Notes: generated by a model not told the origin, from the letters alone. A stretch of DNA of 64,000 bases from Prochlorococcus sp. AG-347-E23 (GCA_003281685.1 QCBH01000005.1:18130-82129); one strand, 5' to 3'; counted from the stretch's first letter, positions 21,167 to 30,942 are shown. Translations and numbers: made by a program.

Positions 21167-21733
21167 TTGACAAAAAGTATTGTGATATTTGAAGGCATCG
21201 ATAAATGTGTCCAGTTATTTGATGTTTTCAAAGAAAAATCAGTAATGCTCTCTGAAGCTATTTTGATTCCACCAATAAGTGAAAAAATAACATCAGCAGA
21301 AACCGAATTACTTAATGCGAAAGCAAATATCTCATTCAAATCTCAAAATTTTGAAGATATTAGAATTTTAAATCCTAAACTTGATAGAAAGATTAGACAA
21401 AGAGATATGAGTAAATGGCTAATGCCGTTTGGTTTTATAGCTGGAATAGCATTTTCTAATATGACAAATTTATCTACCTTCAGCTTTCTTGGTTTAAATA
21501 ACATCGGGGAATCATTAATTGGAGGTCTCTTAGGAATGGGTTCAGGTTATTTAGGAAGCATTGTTTCTTCTGCAACTATTAACATCAATAGAAATAAAGA
21601 ATTGAGATCAATTATTAATTTTAATAAACAGGGTAAATGGCTTGTTCTACTTGAAAATCAAGTTGGGACCGAATTACCTTGGGCTTTGATAAAGCAATCA
21701 GAAGCGAAAGATATAATTTTTTTAGAAGGCTAA
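21167..21733 (+). CDS. Conserved hypothetical protein, 188 aa, membrane-associated
   Basis: No domain recognised. Residues ~95-140 are hydrophobic and glycine-rich (FGFIAGIAF; GGLLGMGSGYLGS), suggesting one or two membrane segments between soluble ends. The start is TTG at 21167. The stop is followed at once by the S4-domain gene with no gap, so the two are probably one operon. A function linked to photosystem assembly is only suggested by that neighbour. Confidence 0.65.
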   Translation: MTKSIVIFEGIDKCVQLFDVFKEKSVMLSEAILIPPISEKITSAETELLNAKANISFKSQNFEDIRILNPKLDRKIRQRDMSKWLMPFGFIAGIAFSNMTNLSTFSFLGLNNIGESLIGGLLGMGSGYLGSIVSSATININRNKELRSIINFNKQGKWLVLLENQVGTELPWALIKQSEAKDIIFLEG

Positions 21734-22525
21734 ATGATTGATTTAAAAGAAATTTTAAAAAATTCAAACTACAAAAAAGAAACTGAGGAATTAATAAATA
21801 TAGCCAACTTAGCTTATAAACATTGGGAAACTTATTGGACTGGATTTAATTCAACCTATATATGCGAAGAGATTCTAAAAGATTTTGAAAATTTAAATGA
21901 TTTCAAATTTTTTATTTATGGAGGATTCTCCTCTTCTCAAAGATCTAGAATAGCTTGCTTTAGAGGAGATAATATTCCTGAAGAGGATGTGCTAAAAAGT
22001 AATTTTCCGGCTCAAGGGATAAAAATTTATGGCAATTTTTTATTTGATAATGCTACACAAGACGACTTTAGATCCCTCTTAATAGAAAATGGGCTAAATG
22101 AAGTAAAACTTGGAGATATATGGACTATTGGCGATAGGGGGGCACAAGGGATAATTGATGATTTAGATATTGAGCATCTTGATGAAAAGAACTTTTTTTT
22201 GAGAGACGTAAAAGTAAAAATTAATTTAATTGATATAGATGAATTACAAATACCTTCTGGAAGAAAAAAAAAACTTGTTAATACGGTAGAAGCTTCAACA
22301 AGATTAGACGCTATTGCTTCAGCTGGTTTCAGGATATCAAGAACCAAAATTATTGAAAGGTTAGAAAATGGAATGCTCAAATTAAATGGGAACAAAGTTA
22401 ATAAGCCAACTATTAATCTAAAAATTGGCGACATACTAGAATTAGAAAATAAAGGATTTATCGAAATTCTAAATTTAGAAATCACAAAAAGAGAAAGATG
22501 GAAAGTTAAATTACTTAGAAAATGA
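21734..22525 (+). CDS. Photosystem II S4-domain protein (YlmH-like)
   Basis: The 263-residue protein carries a C-terminal S4 RNA-binding domain (~185-250, beginning EASTRLDAIASAGFRISR with KLNGNKVNK) after an N-terminal YlmH-like domain. Cyanobacterial members of this family are annotated as photosystem II S4-domain proteins; YlmH homologues elsewhere bind ribosomes or peptidyl-tRNA on split subunits. RNA binding is well supported by the domain; the precise role here is not. Confidence 0.82.
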   Translation: MIDLKEILKNSNYKKETEELINIANLAYKHWETYWTGFNSTYICEEILKDFENLNDFKFFIYGGFSSSQRSRIACFRGDNIPEEDVLKSNFPAQGIKIYGNFLFDNATQDDFRSLLIENGLNEVKLGDIWTIGDRGAQGIIDDLDIEHLDEKNFFLRDVKVKINLIDIDELQIPSGRKKKLVNTVEASTRLDAIASAGFRISRTKIIERLENGMLKLNGNKVNKPTINLKIGDILELENKGFIEILNLEITKRERWKVKLLRK

Positions 22526-22574
22526 AACTTAACCTGCTATTTTCTTATAAGGGGAATTTAAAATTCTTCAATTT

Positions 22575-22646
22575 GGGCGATTAGCTCAGTGGTAGAGCAC
22601 TACCTCGACACGGTAGTGGCCACTGGTTCGAATCCAGTATCGCCCA
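22575..22646 (+). tRNA. tRNA-Val (anticodon GAC)
   Basis: A complete cloverleaf is visible: acceptor GGGCGAT pairs with ATCGCCC, D-arm GCTC...GAGC, anticodon stem CTACC/GGTAG with a seven-base loop giving GAC at 22607-22609, and T-arm ACTGG/CCAGT with loop TTCGAAT. The discriminator base is A at 22646 and CCA is not encoded. Confidence 0.97.
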
Positions 22647-22716
22647 TAAAAACTTTTGGTGCCCTTGTAGCTTATATCCACAGAAAATAATTTCTTTTTT
22701 TAGATTATTAAAAAAG

Positions 22717-23334
22717 ATGAAACTTAACCAAATAATTAATCTTCATAAGGGGCTCACAGCATTTGTAGTTATAGGTCTCATGATTTTTTTTGATAACTTT
22801 ACAATAGCCCCCTACGTTTATTTAGCTCTGCATGGCACTTATGGATTACTTTGGCTTCTAAAAGAAAAGATATTCCCAGATCCTTATTTTAAAGAAAAAA
22901 TCAATTTTTTAACTTCAGTAACTGGTTTTATTTTCCTTGGAAGTTACTGGGTTGCTCCTTACATTCTTATCTCATCTCAGAAATCTGTTCCAAACATCAT
23001 AATAGCTGCATCTGTATCTATCAATATAATTGGTGTGTTTTTACACTTTGCTAGTGATGCTCAAAAATATTTTTCTCTTAAATTAAAAAAAGACCTAATT
23101 AAAGAAGGATTTTTCAAAAATATAAGGAATACAAATTATCTAGGAGAAATACTAATTTATCTATCCTTCGCCATCCTTTCAATGAGCTTCATTCCATTAG
23201 TAATTCTTGCAATATTTTTCTCTATAGTTTTTCTACCAAGAATGATAAAAAAAGATAAATCGCTCTCAAGATATGATTCATTCGAAGAATACAAAAATAA
23301 GAGTGGTCTTATTCTGCCTAAACTAAATGCTTGA
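22717..23334 (+). CDS. Integral membrane methyltransferase-like protein (DUF1295/ICMT fold)
   Basis: The protein has about five hydrophobic segments and ends with the pattern NYLGEILIYLSF, then FLPRMIKKDKSL and FEEYKNKSGLILP, which is the cofactor-binding end of isoprenylcysteine methyltransferase/DUF1295 steroid-reductase-like proteins. Substrate unknown. The stop overlaps the next gene by 8 bases. Confidence 0.7.
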   Translation: MKLNQIINLHKGLTAFVVIGLMIFFDNFTIAPYVYLALHGTYGLLWLLKEKIFPDPYFKEKINFLTSVTGFIFLGSYWVAPYILISSQKSVPNIIIAASVSINIIGVFLHFASDAQKYFSLKLKKDLIKEGFFKNIRNTNYLGEILIYLSFAILSMSFIPLVILAIFFSIVFLPRMIKKDKSLSRYDSFEEYKNKSGLILPKLNA

Positions 23335-23878
23335 AGACAACTTACCAAGTTGGAGACAAGATTTAAAATCTTCTAGAAAAAAAGAAGGCAAATCACCCTC
23401 TAATAGATGGATACAGCTTGCAACAGTAAGCGAAAAAAATGAGCCAAGATTAAGAACAGTTGTTTTCCGAGGATGGTATAAAGATAGTTCAATGATTATT
23501 TTTACAGATAGAAGAAGTGAAAAAATTGGGCATTTAAAATCTAACCCTAATGCAGAAATATTATGGTTCTTTTTGAAAACCAAATCACAATATAGATTCA
23601 AAGGAAAAATACTTGAATTAAAAGATAACAAAAAATATTGGGATTCATTATCAGAAAAATCAAAATCTTCTTGGTTTTGGGGATCTCCTGGACAGATAAT
23701 AAACCCACAATTGCAATCTGATTATAAAATATTTTCCAATCTACCCAATTCAGAAAATTTTGTAGTTCTAAATTTTGAAATCGACTCAGTAGATCTTCTT
23801 AAATTAGAACAACCTATTCATAAAAGATATCTTTGGGAAAAGATTAAGAATTGGGAAAAAGTTGAAATTAATCCTTAA
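23327..23878 (+). CDS. Pyridoxamine 5'-phosphate oxidase-family flavoprotein (Alr4036 type)
   Basis: The 183-residue sequence opens with a W-x-x-L/D pattern, then the split-barrel FMN motif (IQLATVSEKNEPRLRTVVFR), IIFTDRRSEK and a WFWGSPGQ segment, which characterise the cyanobacterial/plant Alr4036-like subgroup of PNPOx-like proteins. Whether it acts on pyridoxamine phosphate is uncertain; this subgroup is usually annotated only as FMN-binding. Confidence 0.78.
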   Translation: MLEDNLPSWRQDLKSSRKKEGKSPSNRWIQLATVSEKNEPRLRTVVFRGWYKDSSMIIFTDRRSEKIGHLKSNPNAEILWFFLKTKSQYRFKGKILELKDNKKYWDSLSEKSKSSWFWGSPGQIINPQLQSDYKIFSNLPNSENFVVLNFEIDSVDLLKLEQPIHKRYLWEKIKNWEKVEINP

Positions 23879-23953
23879 ATATTTCTAAATTGTATATTTT
23901 AGGTTGAAAAAAATATAATGATCAGTCAGTTTTAAAAAAGAAGTATAATTCAT

Positions 23954-24127
23954 ATGAATTTCTCAGGAATTCCAGAAAACCCTTTTATTTTCTTATCTTG
24001 GGTAACTGCTTTAGGACTTTTTATAAGTCTTTCTGAAGCGACAATTAAAATAAAACTCGAGAAAAGAAACAGTTATCGAAAAAGGTTAGAACTAATAAAT
24101 AGTCTCTATCCTAAAAAGTTAGCTTGA
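23954..24127 (+). CDS. Small one-helix membrane protein, 57 aa
   Basis: An ATG-initiated frame encodes a hydrophobic stretch (IFLSWVTALGLFISL, ~12-26) followed by a basic C-terminus with several Lys and Arg. The 3' end overlaps the convergent DoxX gene by 9 bases. Reasonable composition and a compact context support a real gene; function unknown. Confidence 0.6.
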   Translation: MNFSGIPENPFIFLSWVTALGLFISLSEATIKIKLEKRNSYRKRLELINSLYPKKLA

Positions 24128-24670
24128 GGTGTCTGAAAGTATATTTGCTTGTAGAAATTGAAATAAACCACCTTTACTCACTTCATCTTTAATTTCAACA
24201 TCCTTAGAAGTTTTTGATTTAGTTGAGGATAAAATTTCCTCTTCATCTTCTGATTTCAAAATTCTAATAATAACTTCATCTAAAGAGAAATTTCCAGGGC
24301 CTGTCAAAGCAATTGAAGTTGCTGAAGCGAAATACAAAAGTAAAAGCTCTAATAAGAAAATATTAAAACCTGAAGTAACTAGTGCATGATATATAGCAAC
24401 TGAAATTGTTCCAACAATTGCTAAAGCTCCGAATCTTGTAGCTAGACCGATAATTAGTAACCAACTACCGCCTATTTCTGAGAATGCCGCTATGTATGAT
24501 AAAAATATTGGAAATGGAAGATGTAATGGTCTGACAAAAGCATCAGCAAAATTTTCTATATTTGCTAATTTTTCATAACCGTGATGAATAAGAACAGTTC
24601 CAGTTATAACTCTAAGAATCAATAAAGCAGTATCTTTGCTAAACGACTTGGTAAGAATTGTTGAAAGCAC
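24119..24670 (-). CDS. DoxX-family membrane protein
   Basis: Four hydrophobic segments and the family opening LRVITGTVLIHHGYEKL mark a DoxX/SURF4-like protein. The C-terminal ~45 residues are soluble and rich in Ser, Lys and Asp. DoxX proteins are linked to quinone or redox membrane functions but not precisely defined. A second, broken DoxX-like sequence occurs at 50900-51278. Confidence 0.82.
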   Translation of the reverse strand: MLSTILTKSFSKDTALLILRVITGTVLIHHGYEKLANIENFADAFVRPLHLPFPIFLSYIAAFSEIGGSWLLIIGLATRFGALAIVGTISVAIYHALVTSGFNIFLLELLLLYFASATSIALTGPGNFSLDEVIIRILKSEDEEEILSSTKSKTSKDVEIKDEVSKGGLFQFLQANILSDTSS

Positions 24671-24795
24671 TATAAAAAAATTATCCTTAAGTAAAAATAA
24701 CTAGTCACAGTATCCATCGTGGATCAAACAGCGAAAGTTAGGCCTAAATAAGTATTTATACCTAGATACTTTTTCTGATTAGGAATTCAAATAAG

Positions 24796-25950
24796 TTAAA
24801 GATTATTTTTTGAATAATTTTCTAAAATTCTCTGATTGATTTTCGGAATATTTTCTTTAAATTTAAAAAATCCTTTTTTGGCAAATTTCCAAGCAAATAA
24901 ATCTTCATCCCTCACAAGATTAAAAATTTTTTTATGGTGTAAATTTTTAAAATCATTTATAAAATCATAATTTTCTCCAATCCCAGGATAAATAATGTCT
25001 ATTTCATTTGTATTTTTAAAAGTAATTTCAAGTGAATAAGGATCAATCTGTTCAAGATTATCAAATTGCTCTACAAATTCAGAGACCAAATCTTGTTTAA
25101 ATTTCAAAACAGATTCAGACAATTTAATTTGTCTTTGTTCATTCTTTAAAAGGATGATAAATACTTTTTTATAGCTTGGAAGTAAATTTTTAAGGGTTGC
25201 AAGGTGCAGATCATTTTCAAACATAATCAGATTATCTGATTTAGGATCCATATTATTTTTATAAATCTCATCTTCAAATGGTATTTGATTAGATTCCTCA
25301 AGAAATATTTGTTTATTACTTATTTTTTCTGAATTAAATCTGTTATTTGAAAATTTTCTGAGGTTTGATGGTGAAAAAAGATATTGCTTTCCCTTCGTTT
25401 GCAATCCTCCGACCCATCTCCAACTAAGAAGATTAGATGCAGCATCACCATCAAAAAGATATTTAAAGAAAAACTTTGCTCCCAAATGCCATGGGAGGCC
25501 CAAATTAAATATCCATGTACTCGCAAACCACATTCTTGTATGGTTATGCAAATAATTGTACTGCTTTAATTCATGGACCCAAGAATTAAAAAAATCTATT
25601 TCTGTATTGCCATTAATTGCACTTTCATATAGCTCATAATCAAAATCTAGATTGTTTTCTGAAATAAAATTTTGCCAAACTTTAGGTCTATTTTCCATCC
25701 ACCCTTTCCAGTAAACCCTCCAGAATATTTCTTCAACAAATTTAGTTGAATTTTTGATTTTGTACTTACTCTTGATATCATAAATCAGATCATATTCTGA
25801 TAATATTCTATGAGTAATGAAAGGTGATAATTTTGAAACTGAACTTTCGTAATTGGGCCCAAAATCAAAATTTCTTAATTTTGCATAATCATTAATTTTG
25901 TATTTCGCAAAATTTTCCCAGGTATTTTGAGCTTTTGATAAAAATGACAT
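24796..25950 (-). CDS. Photolyase/cryptochrome-like FAD protein with domain order apparently swapped
   Basis: Residues ~1-205 match the C-terminal FAD-binding domain of class I photolyases: LSPFITHRIL (41-50), EEIFWRVYWKGW (73-84), YLHNHTRMWFAS (133-144), and DGDAASNLLSWRWVGG (167-182). There is no room for the usual N-terminal alpha/beta antenna domain. Instead the alpha/beta-looking sequence is at the C-terminus (~240-384), opening with IMFENDLHL (242-250), which resembles the opening of the normal antenna domain (WFRRDLRL). This suggests a circular permutation. A role in UV or blue-light repair or sensing is inferred; permutation needs structural checking. Confidence 0.75.
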   Translation of the reverse strand: MSFLSKAQNTWENFAKYKINDYAKLRNFDFGPNYESSVSKLSPFITHRILSEYDLIYDIKSKYKIKNSTKFVEEIFWRVYWKGWMENRPKVWQNFISENNLDFDYELYESAINGNTEIDFFNSWVHELKQYNYLHNHTRMWFASTWIFNLGLPWHLGAKFFFKYLFDGDAASNLLSWRWVGGLQTKGKQYLFSPSNLRKFSNNRFNSEKISNKQIFLEESNQIPFEDEIYKNNMDPKSDNLIMFENDLHLATLKNLLPSYKKVFIILLKNEQRQIKLSESVLKFKQDLVSEFVEQFDNLEQIDPYSLEITFKNTNEIDIIYPGIGENYDFINDFKNLHHKKIFNLVRDEDLFAWKFAKKGFFKFKENIPKINQRILENYSKNNL

Positions 25951-26218
25951 TTTCTGATAACTTTAAAAAATTTTTTTTTGTATTGATAGAAATTTCAAAA
26001 ATTCGCCTAGAAATTAATCCTTGAAATTTTCTATTTCACTTTTAAGTAAATATGTTTGATTGAAGTATTTAATTTAAACTTCTAATCCGTACATTTTATA
26101 CTCTTAAATCGCTCTCTGCGTAGGAGGATATTTAGTAGTCAATTACTTTTTAAAACTAATTTTAATTTTTTAAAATCTTTATTTAAATGATTTTTTTTAA
26201 GTATCTATACAAATTATT

Positions 26219-26968
26219 ATGAATAATTTATTGGTGAGAGATGTTAAGTATTTAGATGAACAATACAGAATAGGTGAAGGCATAATTTCTGATGATGCAT
26301 TTAAGCAACTTGAAAAGCTCTTTATTCCTGTTGATCCAGAAACAGACTACTTTAATCAAAAAAATAATAACCTTTTGCCAAAATTAGCTAAAGAAAACTA
26401 TAAAGAATTTTTGGAAAGTTTATTAACAAAAACAAGATTAAGCATTCAACCCAAAATTGATGGCTGTGCTATTGCAATTAGATATATAGATGGCAATTTT
26501 AATAAAGCTATTACAAAAAAAGGATTAGATGTCTCAAGCAAAATTAAACAAATTAAAAATGTCCCCGATTGTATTCCTATCAAACGAGATTTTCAAATTA
26601 GAGGTGAACTATACGCTACAAACCAAGTTGCCGGAATTTCCCAAAGAATTACAAGAAAATACCTCAATGATAAGAAAGGGATTGGAGAAAATTTCAGCTT
26701 TTGCTGTTTCCAAATACTTAATGGAAGACTTAATCAATACGAAACCCTTAACTTTCTTAAAAAATGTGGCTTCAGCACCCCTGACTGTTACTTCACAAAT
26801 CATACAAGCGAAATCCAAATATATAAAAAAAATTGGTTAGAGAGAAAAATATTTGCGAAATATCCAACTAATGGGATAGTTATTAAAATAAATAGTAGGA
26901 AATTACAGTTACTTAGAGAGAAAAGTTTATCTCAAAATAACGAATGGCAATATGCAATTGAAAAATGA
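26219..26968 (+). CDS. NAD-dependent DNA ligase-like adenylation domain protein (LigA Ia + NTase only)
   Basis: The N-terminus resembles the LigA Ia domain (YLDEQYRIGEGIISDDAF, 11-28). The nucleotidyltransferase core shows motif I PKIDG (78-82, K79 as candidate adenylated lysine), motif III RGELY (128-132), motif IV NGIVIKIN (218-225) and a motif V-like end (WQYAIEK, 243-249). The protein stops exactly there: no OB fold, zinc finger, HhH or BRCT. At 249 residues it is about a third of LigA, with a residual ligase core that may adenylate but should not ligate alone. Function unknown. Confidence 0.72.
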   Translation: MNNLLVRDVKYLDEQYRIGEGIISDDAFKQLEKLFIPVDPETDYFNQKNNNLLPKLAKENYKEFLESLLTKTRLSIQPKIDGCAIAIRYIDGNFNKAITKKGLDVSSKIKQIKNVPDCIPIKRDFQIRGELYATNQVAGISQRITRKYLNDKKGIGENFSFCCFQILNGRLNQYETLNFLKKCGFSTPDCYFTNHTSEIQIYKKNWLERKIFAKYPTNGIVIKINSRKLQLLREKSLSQNNEWQYAIEK

Positions 26969-27076
26969 TATTAAATAGTGCCTTCAAAAAGAGCTCACGA
27001 TACTAACTTCCATTATTTACAGTAGAAAAGTATTTAATTTTTGGTTAAATTCCAAAGCAATTTGCAGGATTACTAA

Positions 27077-28006
27077 ATGACTGCCACTATTACAAGACTT
27101 AAAATCTCTAACTGGGATACATCTAATATTCCAAACCTTACAGGCAAAAAAGCGCTAATTACTGGTGCAAATAGTGGTCTTGGATACTACACAGCAAAGG
27201 CCTTATCCGAAAAAAATGCTCATGTTGTTATAGCTTGTAGATCGCTTGAAAAAGCTGATCAAACTATCAAAAAACTGAAAGCTCTTAATCCTGAAGGAAT
27301 ATTTACACCTTTAGAATTAGATTTGTCAGATTTAAAAAATATTGTTGAAGTTCAGTCCAAAATTTTTGATAATTTTGAAAATTTGGATTTACTAATAAAT
27401 AATGCAGGCATTATGCATCCGCCTAAAACTCTTAGTGCCCAGGGATATGAAATACAATTTGCAGTTAATCATTTAGCTCACATGCTTTTGACCCTAAAGC
27501 TACTTCCAATTATTGAAAAAAAAGAAGAATCTAGAATAGTGACGGTTACTTCCGGAGCACAATTTTTTGGCAAAGTTGGTTGGAATAATCTGAAAGCCGA
27601 GAACTATTACAACAAATGGGAATCTTACTCCAATAGCAAATTGGCAAATGTTATGTTTGCTTTGGAACTAAATGAGAACTTAAAGTACAAAAATATATTT
27701 TCTTTAGCTGCTCACCCAGGAATTGCAAAAACAAATCTCTTTACCGCTCAAAAACCTAACCCTAGTCCAATAGAAACATTCTCCTTGGAATTATTTAGCC
27801 CTATCTTTCAAACTGCTGAGATGGGTGCTTTACCTCAACTTTTTGCAGCTACTTCACCAGATGCAAGAGGCGGTGATCATTATGGTCCTAGATTTAATTT
27901 CAGAGGTCATCCAAAACTATCCCCTACTTCTCCTTTCGCCATGAATAAAAAAGAAAGAAAAAATTTATGGGAAAAAAGCCTTGAAATACTTAGTAACTTC
28001 TTATAA
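27077..28006 (+). CDS. Short-chain dehydrogenase/reductase (POR/retinol-dehydrogenase-like)
   Basis: The Rossmann motif TGANSGLG (~30-37), NNAG, and the active-site pattern YSNSKLAN (Y..xK) are intact. The overall pattern resembles the protochlorophyllide-reductase/retinol-dehydrogenase branch of classical SDRs, a group often annotated loosely as light-dependent POR-like. Nothing in the neighbourhood identifies a substrate. The 3' end overlaps a small convergent gene by 6 bases. Confidence 0.85.
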   Translation: MTATITRLKISNWDTSNIPNLTGKKALITGANSGLGYYTAKALSEKNAHVVIACRSLEKADQTIKKLKALNPEGIFTPLELDLSDLKNIVEVQSKIFDNFENLDLLINNAGIMHPPKTLSAQGYEIQFAVNHLAHMLLTLKLLPIIEKKEESRIVTVTSGAQFFGKVGWNNLKAENYYNKWESYSNSKLANVMFALELNENLKYKNIFSLAAHPGIAKTNLFTAQKPNPSPIETFSLELFSPIFQTAEMGALPQLFAATSPDARGGDHYGPRFNFRGHPKLSPTSPFAMNKKERKNLWEKSLEILSNFL

Positions 28007-28267
28007 ATTTTTCATTTTTACTAACTTTAGAAAATACTTCAAGATAAGTAATTCACTCTCTGAGAGTTTCATAAATTCTGTTAAGGCATCATAATTTTTT
28101 TCATCAATTTTTTTTGACAATTGAATAAAACTATCATGGTTTTCATTAACAAAGCGCTCAGCAATCTGTGATGGAGTTAAACCCTGCTCAATTAATTGAC
28201 CTGGAGCATTTTTCTCCCACTTTTCATAAAACCAAGAGAACCAATATTTTGCATTATTATCTTCCAT
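28001..28267 (-). CDS. Small conserved hypothetical protein, 88 aa, paralogue of the protein at 38702-39028
   Basis: The protein has the pattern WFSWFYEKW near the start, then Q(G)LTPSQIAERFV and an acidic/helical end LTEFMKLSESELLILKYF. The same arrangement recurs in the gene at 38702-39028 (WFKWLTREL, GKNPQDVAEDFI, LDQFLKLTECEMHVFRIL). No known domain is evident. Paralogy is seen directly in the sequence. Confidence 0.65.
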   Translation of the reverse strand: MEDNNAKYWFSWFYEKWEKNAPGQLIEQGLTPSQIAERFVNENHDSFIQLSKKIDEKNYDALTEFMKLSESELLILKYFLKLVKMKNL

Positions 28268-28367
28268 TAATTATCTTTTCTTAGGCGAATACTATAAATA
28301 CAGAAGAAAGATCTCATGATTGAATTACCCCTTAAACACAATTAATATAAATGCAATTATAAATTTA

Positions 28368-29795
28368 ATGATAGAAAATTATTCAAGTAAAAGAAATATT
28401 AATCTTGTAATTGGATTAGGTAAATCTGGATTTTGGGCTGCCAAGTATTTAAGAAGCATCAATAAGAGAGTAATTGTTTGGGAAAGTAAAGACGGGATAG
28501 AATTCTTAGAACGAAAAACAGAATTAGAAGAGCTTAATATACTAGTTTGTCTGAATAAAGAATTTGTATTTGAAGAAATTCAACCTTTTGTGAAAGAAAT
28601 CGAATCTGTTGTTGTAAGTCCATCAATACCTTATGACCATATATCTATTATTGAATTAAAAAAAAAGGGAATTAAAGTAATTGGAGAAATAAATGTTGCA
28701 TGGGAAATTTTTAAAGACACAAATTGGATAGGTATTACTGGCACTAATGGCAAGACTACAGTTACTCATCTACTAAGCCATATACTCTGCGATACTGGAC
28801 TATATGCTCCTTTTGCTGGAAACATTGGTACACCTTTATGTAAATATGCTCACTCAAAAAAACATGAAAAAATTGATTGGGTTGTAGCTGAATTAAGCAG
28901 TTATCAAATAGAAATATCTCCAGAAGTAAAACCTAATATTGGAATCTGGACAACCTTCACAGAAGATCATCTTGAAAGACATATAACACTTGAAAACTAT
29001 TTCAACATAAAAAAAAGCTTGCTTGAAAAATCTGATTTTAGAATTTATAATTATGACGATAAAAACCTAAGAAATCACTATAGTTCGCTATCAAGAGGGG
29101 TTTGGATAACAACTAGTTTCGATAAATCAAATTTTATTCAGTGCGATTATTGGATAGATGATAAAGCATATATCGTTGAGAAAGGAAGGAGATTATTCAA
29201 ACTTGAACATTTTTCTTTAAAAGGAATGCATAATCTTCAAAATCTTTTATTGGTAATTGCAGCAGCAAGAAAAGTTGGATTATCTGGAAAGAAGATTAAA
29301 GATTCTTTATCTAGTTACAAACAATTACCCCATAGGATGGAAACAATTTATAAAAATAATGATCTGGAAATAATTAATGATAGTAAAGCTACAAATTTTG
29401 ATTCATCTATTGCAGGAATAAGTTCAATTGAAGGTCAAATAATAATTATTGCTGGGGGCAGATTAAAAGGCAATGAATATAGTGAGTGGATAAAAGTTTT
29501 AAAGAAAAAAGTTAAATGTGTTTTCCTTTTTGGAGAAAGCTCAAAAGTCCTAAAAATGGCGCTTATTAATGAAGGATTTAAAAAAAATATTTTTGAATTT
29601 TCAGAACTAAAAGAGCTTTTAAATTTTGTTTTTCATTATTTACAAAATAATAGTGTTGGAACAATATTATTCTCACCTTCATGCTCCAGTTTTGATCAAT
29701 TTAAAAATTATGAAGAGCGTGGAGATTATTTCAAGAAACTAATAAGTGAAAAATTAAAGGTTAATAAATCAATTTTTTGTTCAAGTATCAATTAG
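28368..29795 (+). CDS. murD: UDP-N-acetylmuramoylalanine-D-glutamate ligase MurD
   Basis: MurD adds D-glutamate to UDP-MurNAc-L-alanine in peptidoglycan synthesis. The ATP-binding motif [14 protein letters not shown], the substrate loop region and the C-terminal [12 protein letters not shown] segment are clear. I place the start at the ATG at 28368 (475 residues, opening [20 protein letters not shown]); a TTG 48 bases upstream would extend it by 16 residues with no family match. Confidence 0.94.
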   Translation: MIENYSSKRNINLVIGLGKSGFWAAKYLRSINKRVIVWESKDGIEFLERKTELEELNILVCLNKEFVFEEIQPFVKEIESVVVSPSIPYDHISIIELKKKGIKVIGEINVAWEIFKDTNWIGITGTNGKTTVTHLLSHILCDTGLYAPFAGNIGTPLCKYAHSKKHEKIDWVVAELSSYQIEISPEVKPNIGIWTTFTEDHLERHITLENYFNIKKSLLEKSDFRIYNYDDKNLRNHYSSLSRGVWITTSFDKSNFIQCDYWIDDKAYIVEKGRRLFKLEHFSLKGMHNLQNLLLVIAAARKVGLSGKKIKDSLSSYKQLPHRMETIYKNNDLEIINDSKATNFDSSIAGISSIEGQIIIIAGGRLKGNEYSEWIKVLKKKVKCVFLFGESSKVLKMALINEGFKKNIFEFSELKELLNFVFHYLQNNSVGTILFSPSCSSFDQFKNYEERGDYFKKLISEKLKVNKSIFCSSIN

Positions 29796-29884
29796 TAATT
29801 TTCAGGGCGGTCATCACAACCGTCTCCCCTCTAGCAAATATTCACTAAATTAGTTAGATTTTGACTATAAATTAACCAATAGCT

Positions 29885-30199
29885 ATGAGTGAATCTAACA
29901 ATTTGCCTCAAGCAATAAGTCATAAAAAATTAAGTTACTTAATGCTTAAGGCACAAAAGGATTCTCATTTTTCTGATGAATTAGCAGAAATAGAAAGCCC
30001 CGAAAAAAGAGAATTCGAAGAATTAATAAACAATTGGGAATCTTCAACAAAGAAAGTAGTTAATGAGTTATCAAAAAGAAAAGAGAATTTACTTAAAGAT
30101 AAATCACCGAATTCTTTAATTGCTCTAGGTGCTATGGAAGTACACCTTAACATGGCTTTGCAAGCCTTAAATGCATTCAACAAAGGAGTTGATGGGTAA
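29885..30199 (+). CDS. Conserved hypothetical protein, 104 aa, helical
   Basis: The predicted protein is almost entirely charged, helix-forming sequence with heptad-like hydrophobic spacing (LINNWESSTKKVVNEL; LGAMEVHLNMALQAL). No domain recognised. It follows murD after 89 bases and looks like a normal soluble gene product. Confidence 0.65.
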   Translation: MSESNNLPQAISHKKLSYLMLKAQKDSHFSDELAEIESPEKREFEELINNWESSTKKVVNELSKRKENLLKDKSPNSLIALGAMEVHLNMALQALNAFNKGVDG

Positions 30200-30213
30200 A
30201 AGTGACAAATAAA

Positions 30214-30942
30214 TTATAAGGAAGGCATCGAAAATAAGAGAAAATCCAGTTCTTTTTCAGTATCTATGGAGACATCATCATAATAATTAACTTCAAAACC
30301 CAAGCCATCTCCAGAATCGAGACATATATTTGAATTAGAGCCTTTACTTTTTAATAAAAGATTACCTTTTATTATTTGTATCCAATTATATTTATCTATT
30401 TTTAATGGCAATTTTTTTTCTTTAATAGGCTTATATTTACAACGCCATAAAGAGATATCTTGATTTATTAAAAGTTTATTTTTACCATCTAAGTAATCAA
30501 TAATGAGATTCTCTCCTATGCCATTTTTAAATGATGTTTGCTTATAGTCAGGCTTGAGATTACTTTTTTTGGGATAAATCCAAATCTGAAATAACTTACA
30601 GGGTTTATTCTCTTCATTTTTCTCACTGTGAGTAATCCCAGTACCAGCTGACATAACTTGAACTTCATTTTCGTAAATTTTTCCTGAATTATTTAATGAG
30701 TCCCGATGAGTAATTGCACCTTTTGTAACAACAGTAATTATCTCCATGTCGGAATGAGAATGCATATTAAAACCAGAATTTGGAGAAATAATATCTTCAT
30801 TTATGACTCTAATATTCCCAAAATTATTCCATTTTGGATCGCTATGCTCTGCAAAAGAAAATGAATGCATTGAATGCAGCCAATCTCTTCTTGATAAAAA
30901 TCTATCATCGGATTTTCTTATTTTAATAAGATTAAAAACCAT
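30214..30942 (-). CDS. Pirin-family protein (bicupin)
   Basis: Pirins are iron-binding bicupins; some have quercetinase activity. The N-terminal cupin shows FNMHSHSDMEIITVV and GTGITHSE, the metal-binding His pattern of the family. The ATG at 30942 gives a standard start (MVFNLIKIRKSDDRFLSRR); a longer frame reaches 31029 but adds a hydrophobic leader not expected of pirins. Physiological substrate unknown. Confidence 0.82.
   Translation of the reverse strand: MVFNLIKIRKSDDRFLSRRDWLHSMHSFSFAEHSDPKWNNFGNIRVINEDIISPNSGFNMHSHSDMEIITVVTKGAITHRDSLNNSGKIYENEVQVMSAGTGITHSEKNEENKPCKLFQIWIYPKKSNLKPDYKQTSFKNGIGENLIIDYLDGKNKLLINQDISLWRCKYKPIKEKKLPLKIDKYNWIQIIKGNLLLKSKGSNSNICLDSGDGLGFEVNYYDDVSIDTEKELDFLLFSMPSL

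Noticed and set aside
26100..26140. GC-richer patch with AGGAGG upstream of the mini ligase as an RNA gene or ribosome-binding site
   Set aside because: No hairpin or frame follows it at a useful distance; the ATG is about 90 bases away.
29800..29835. GC-rich hairpin-like sequence after murD as a terminator
   Set aside because: The arms pair only imperfectly and there is no T-run on either strand.
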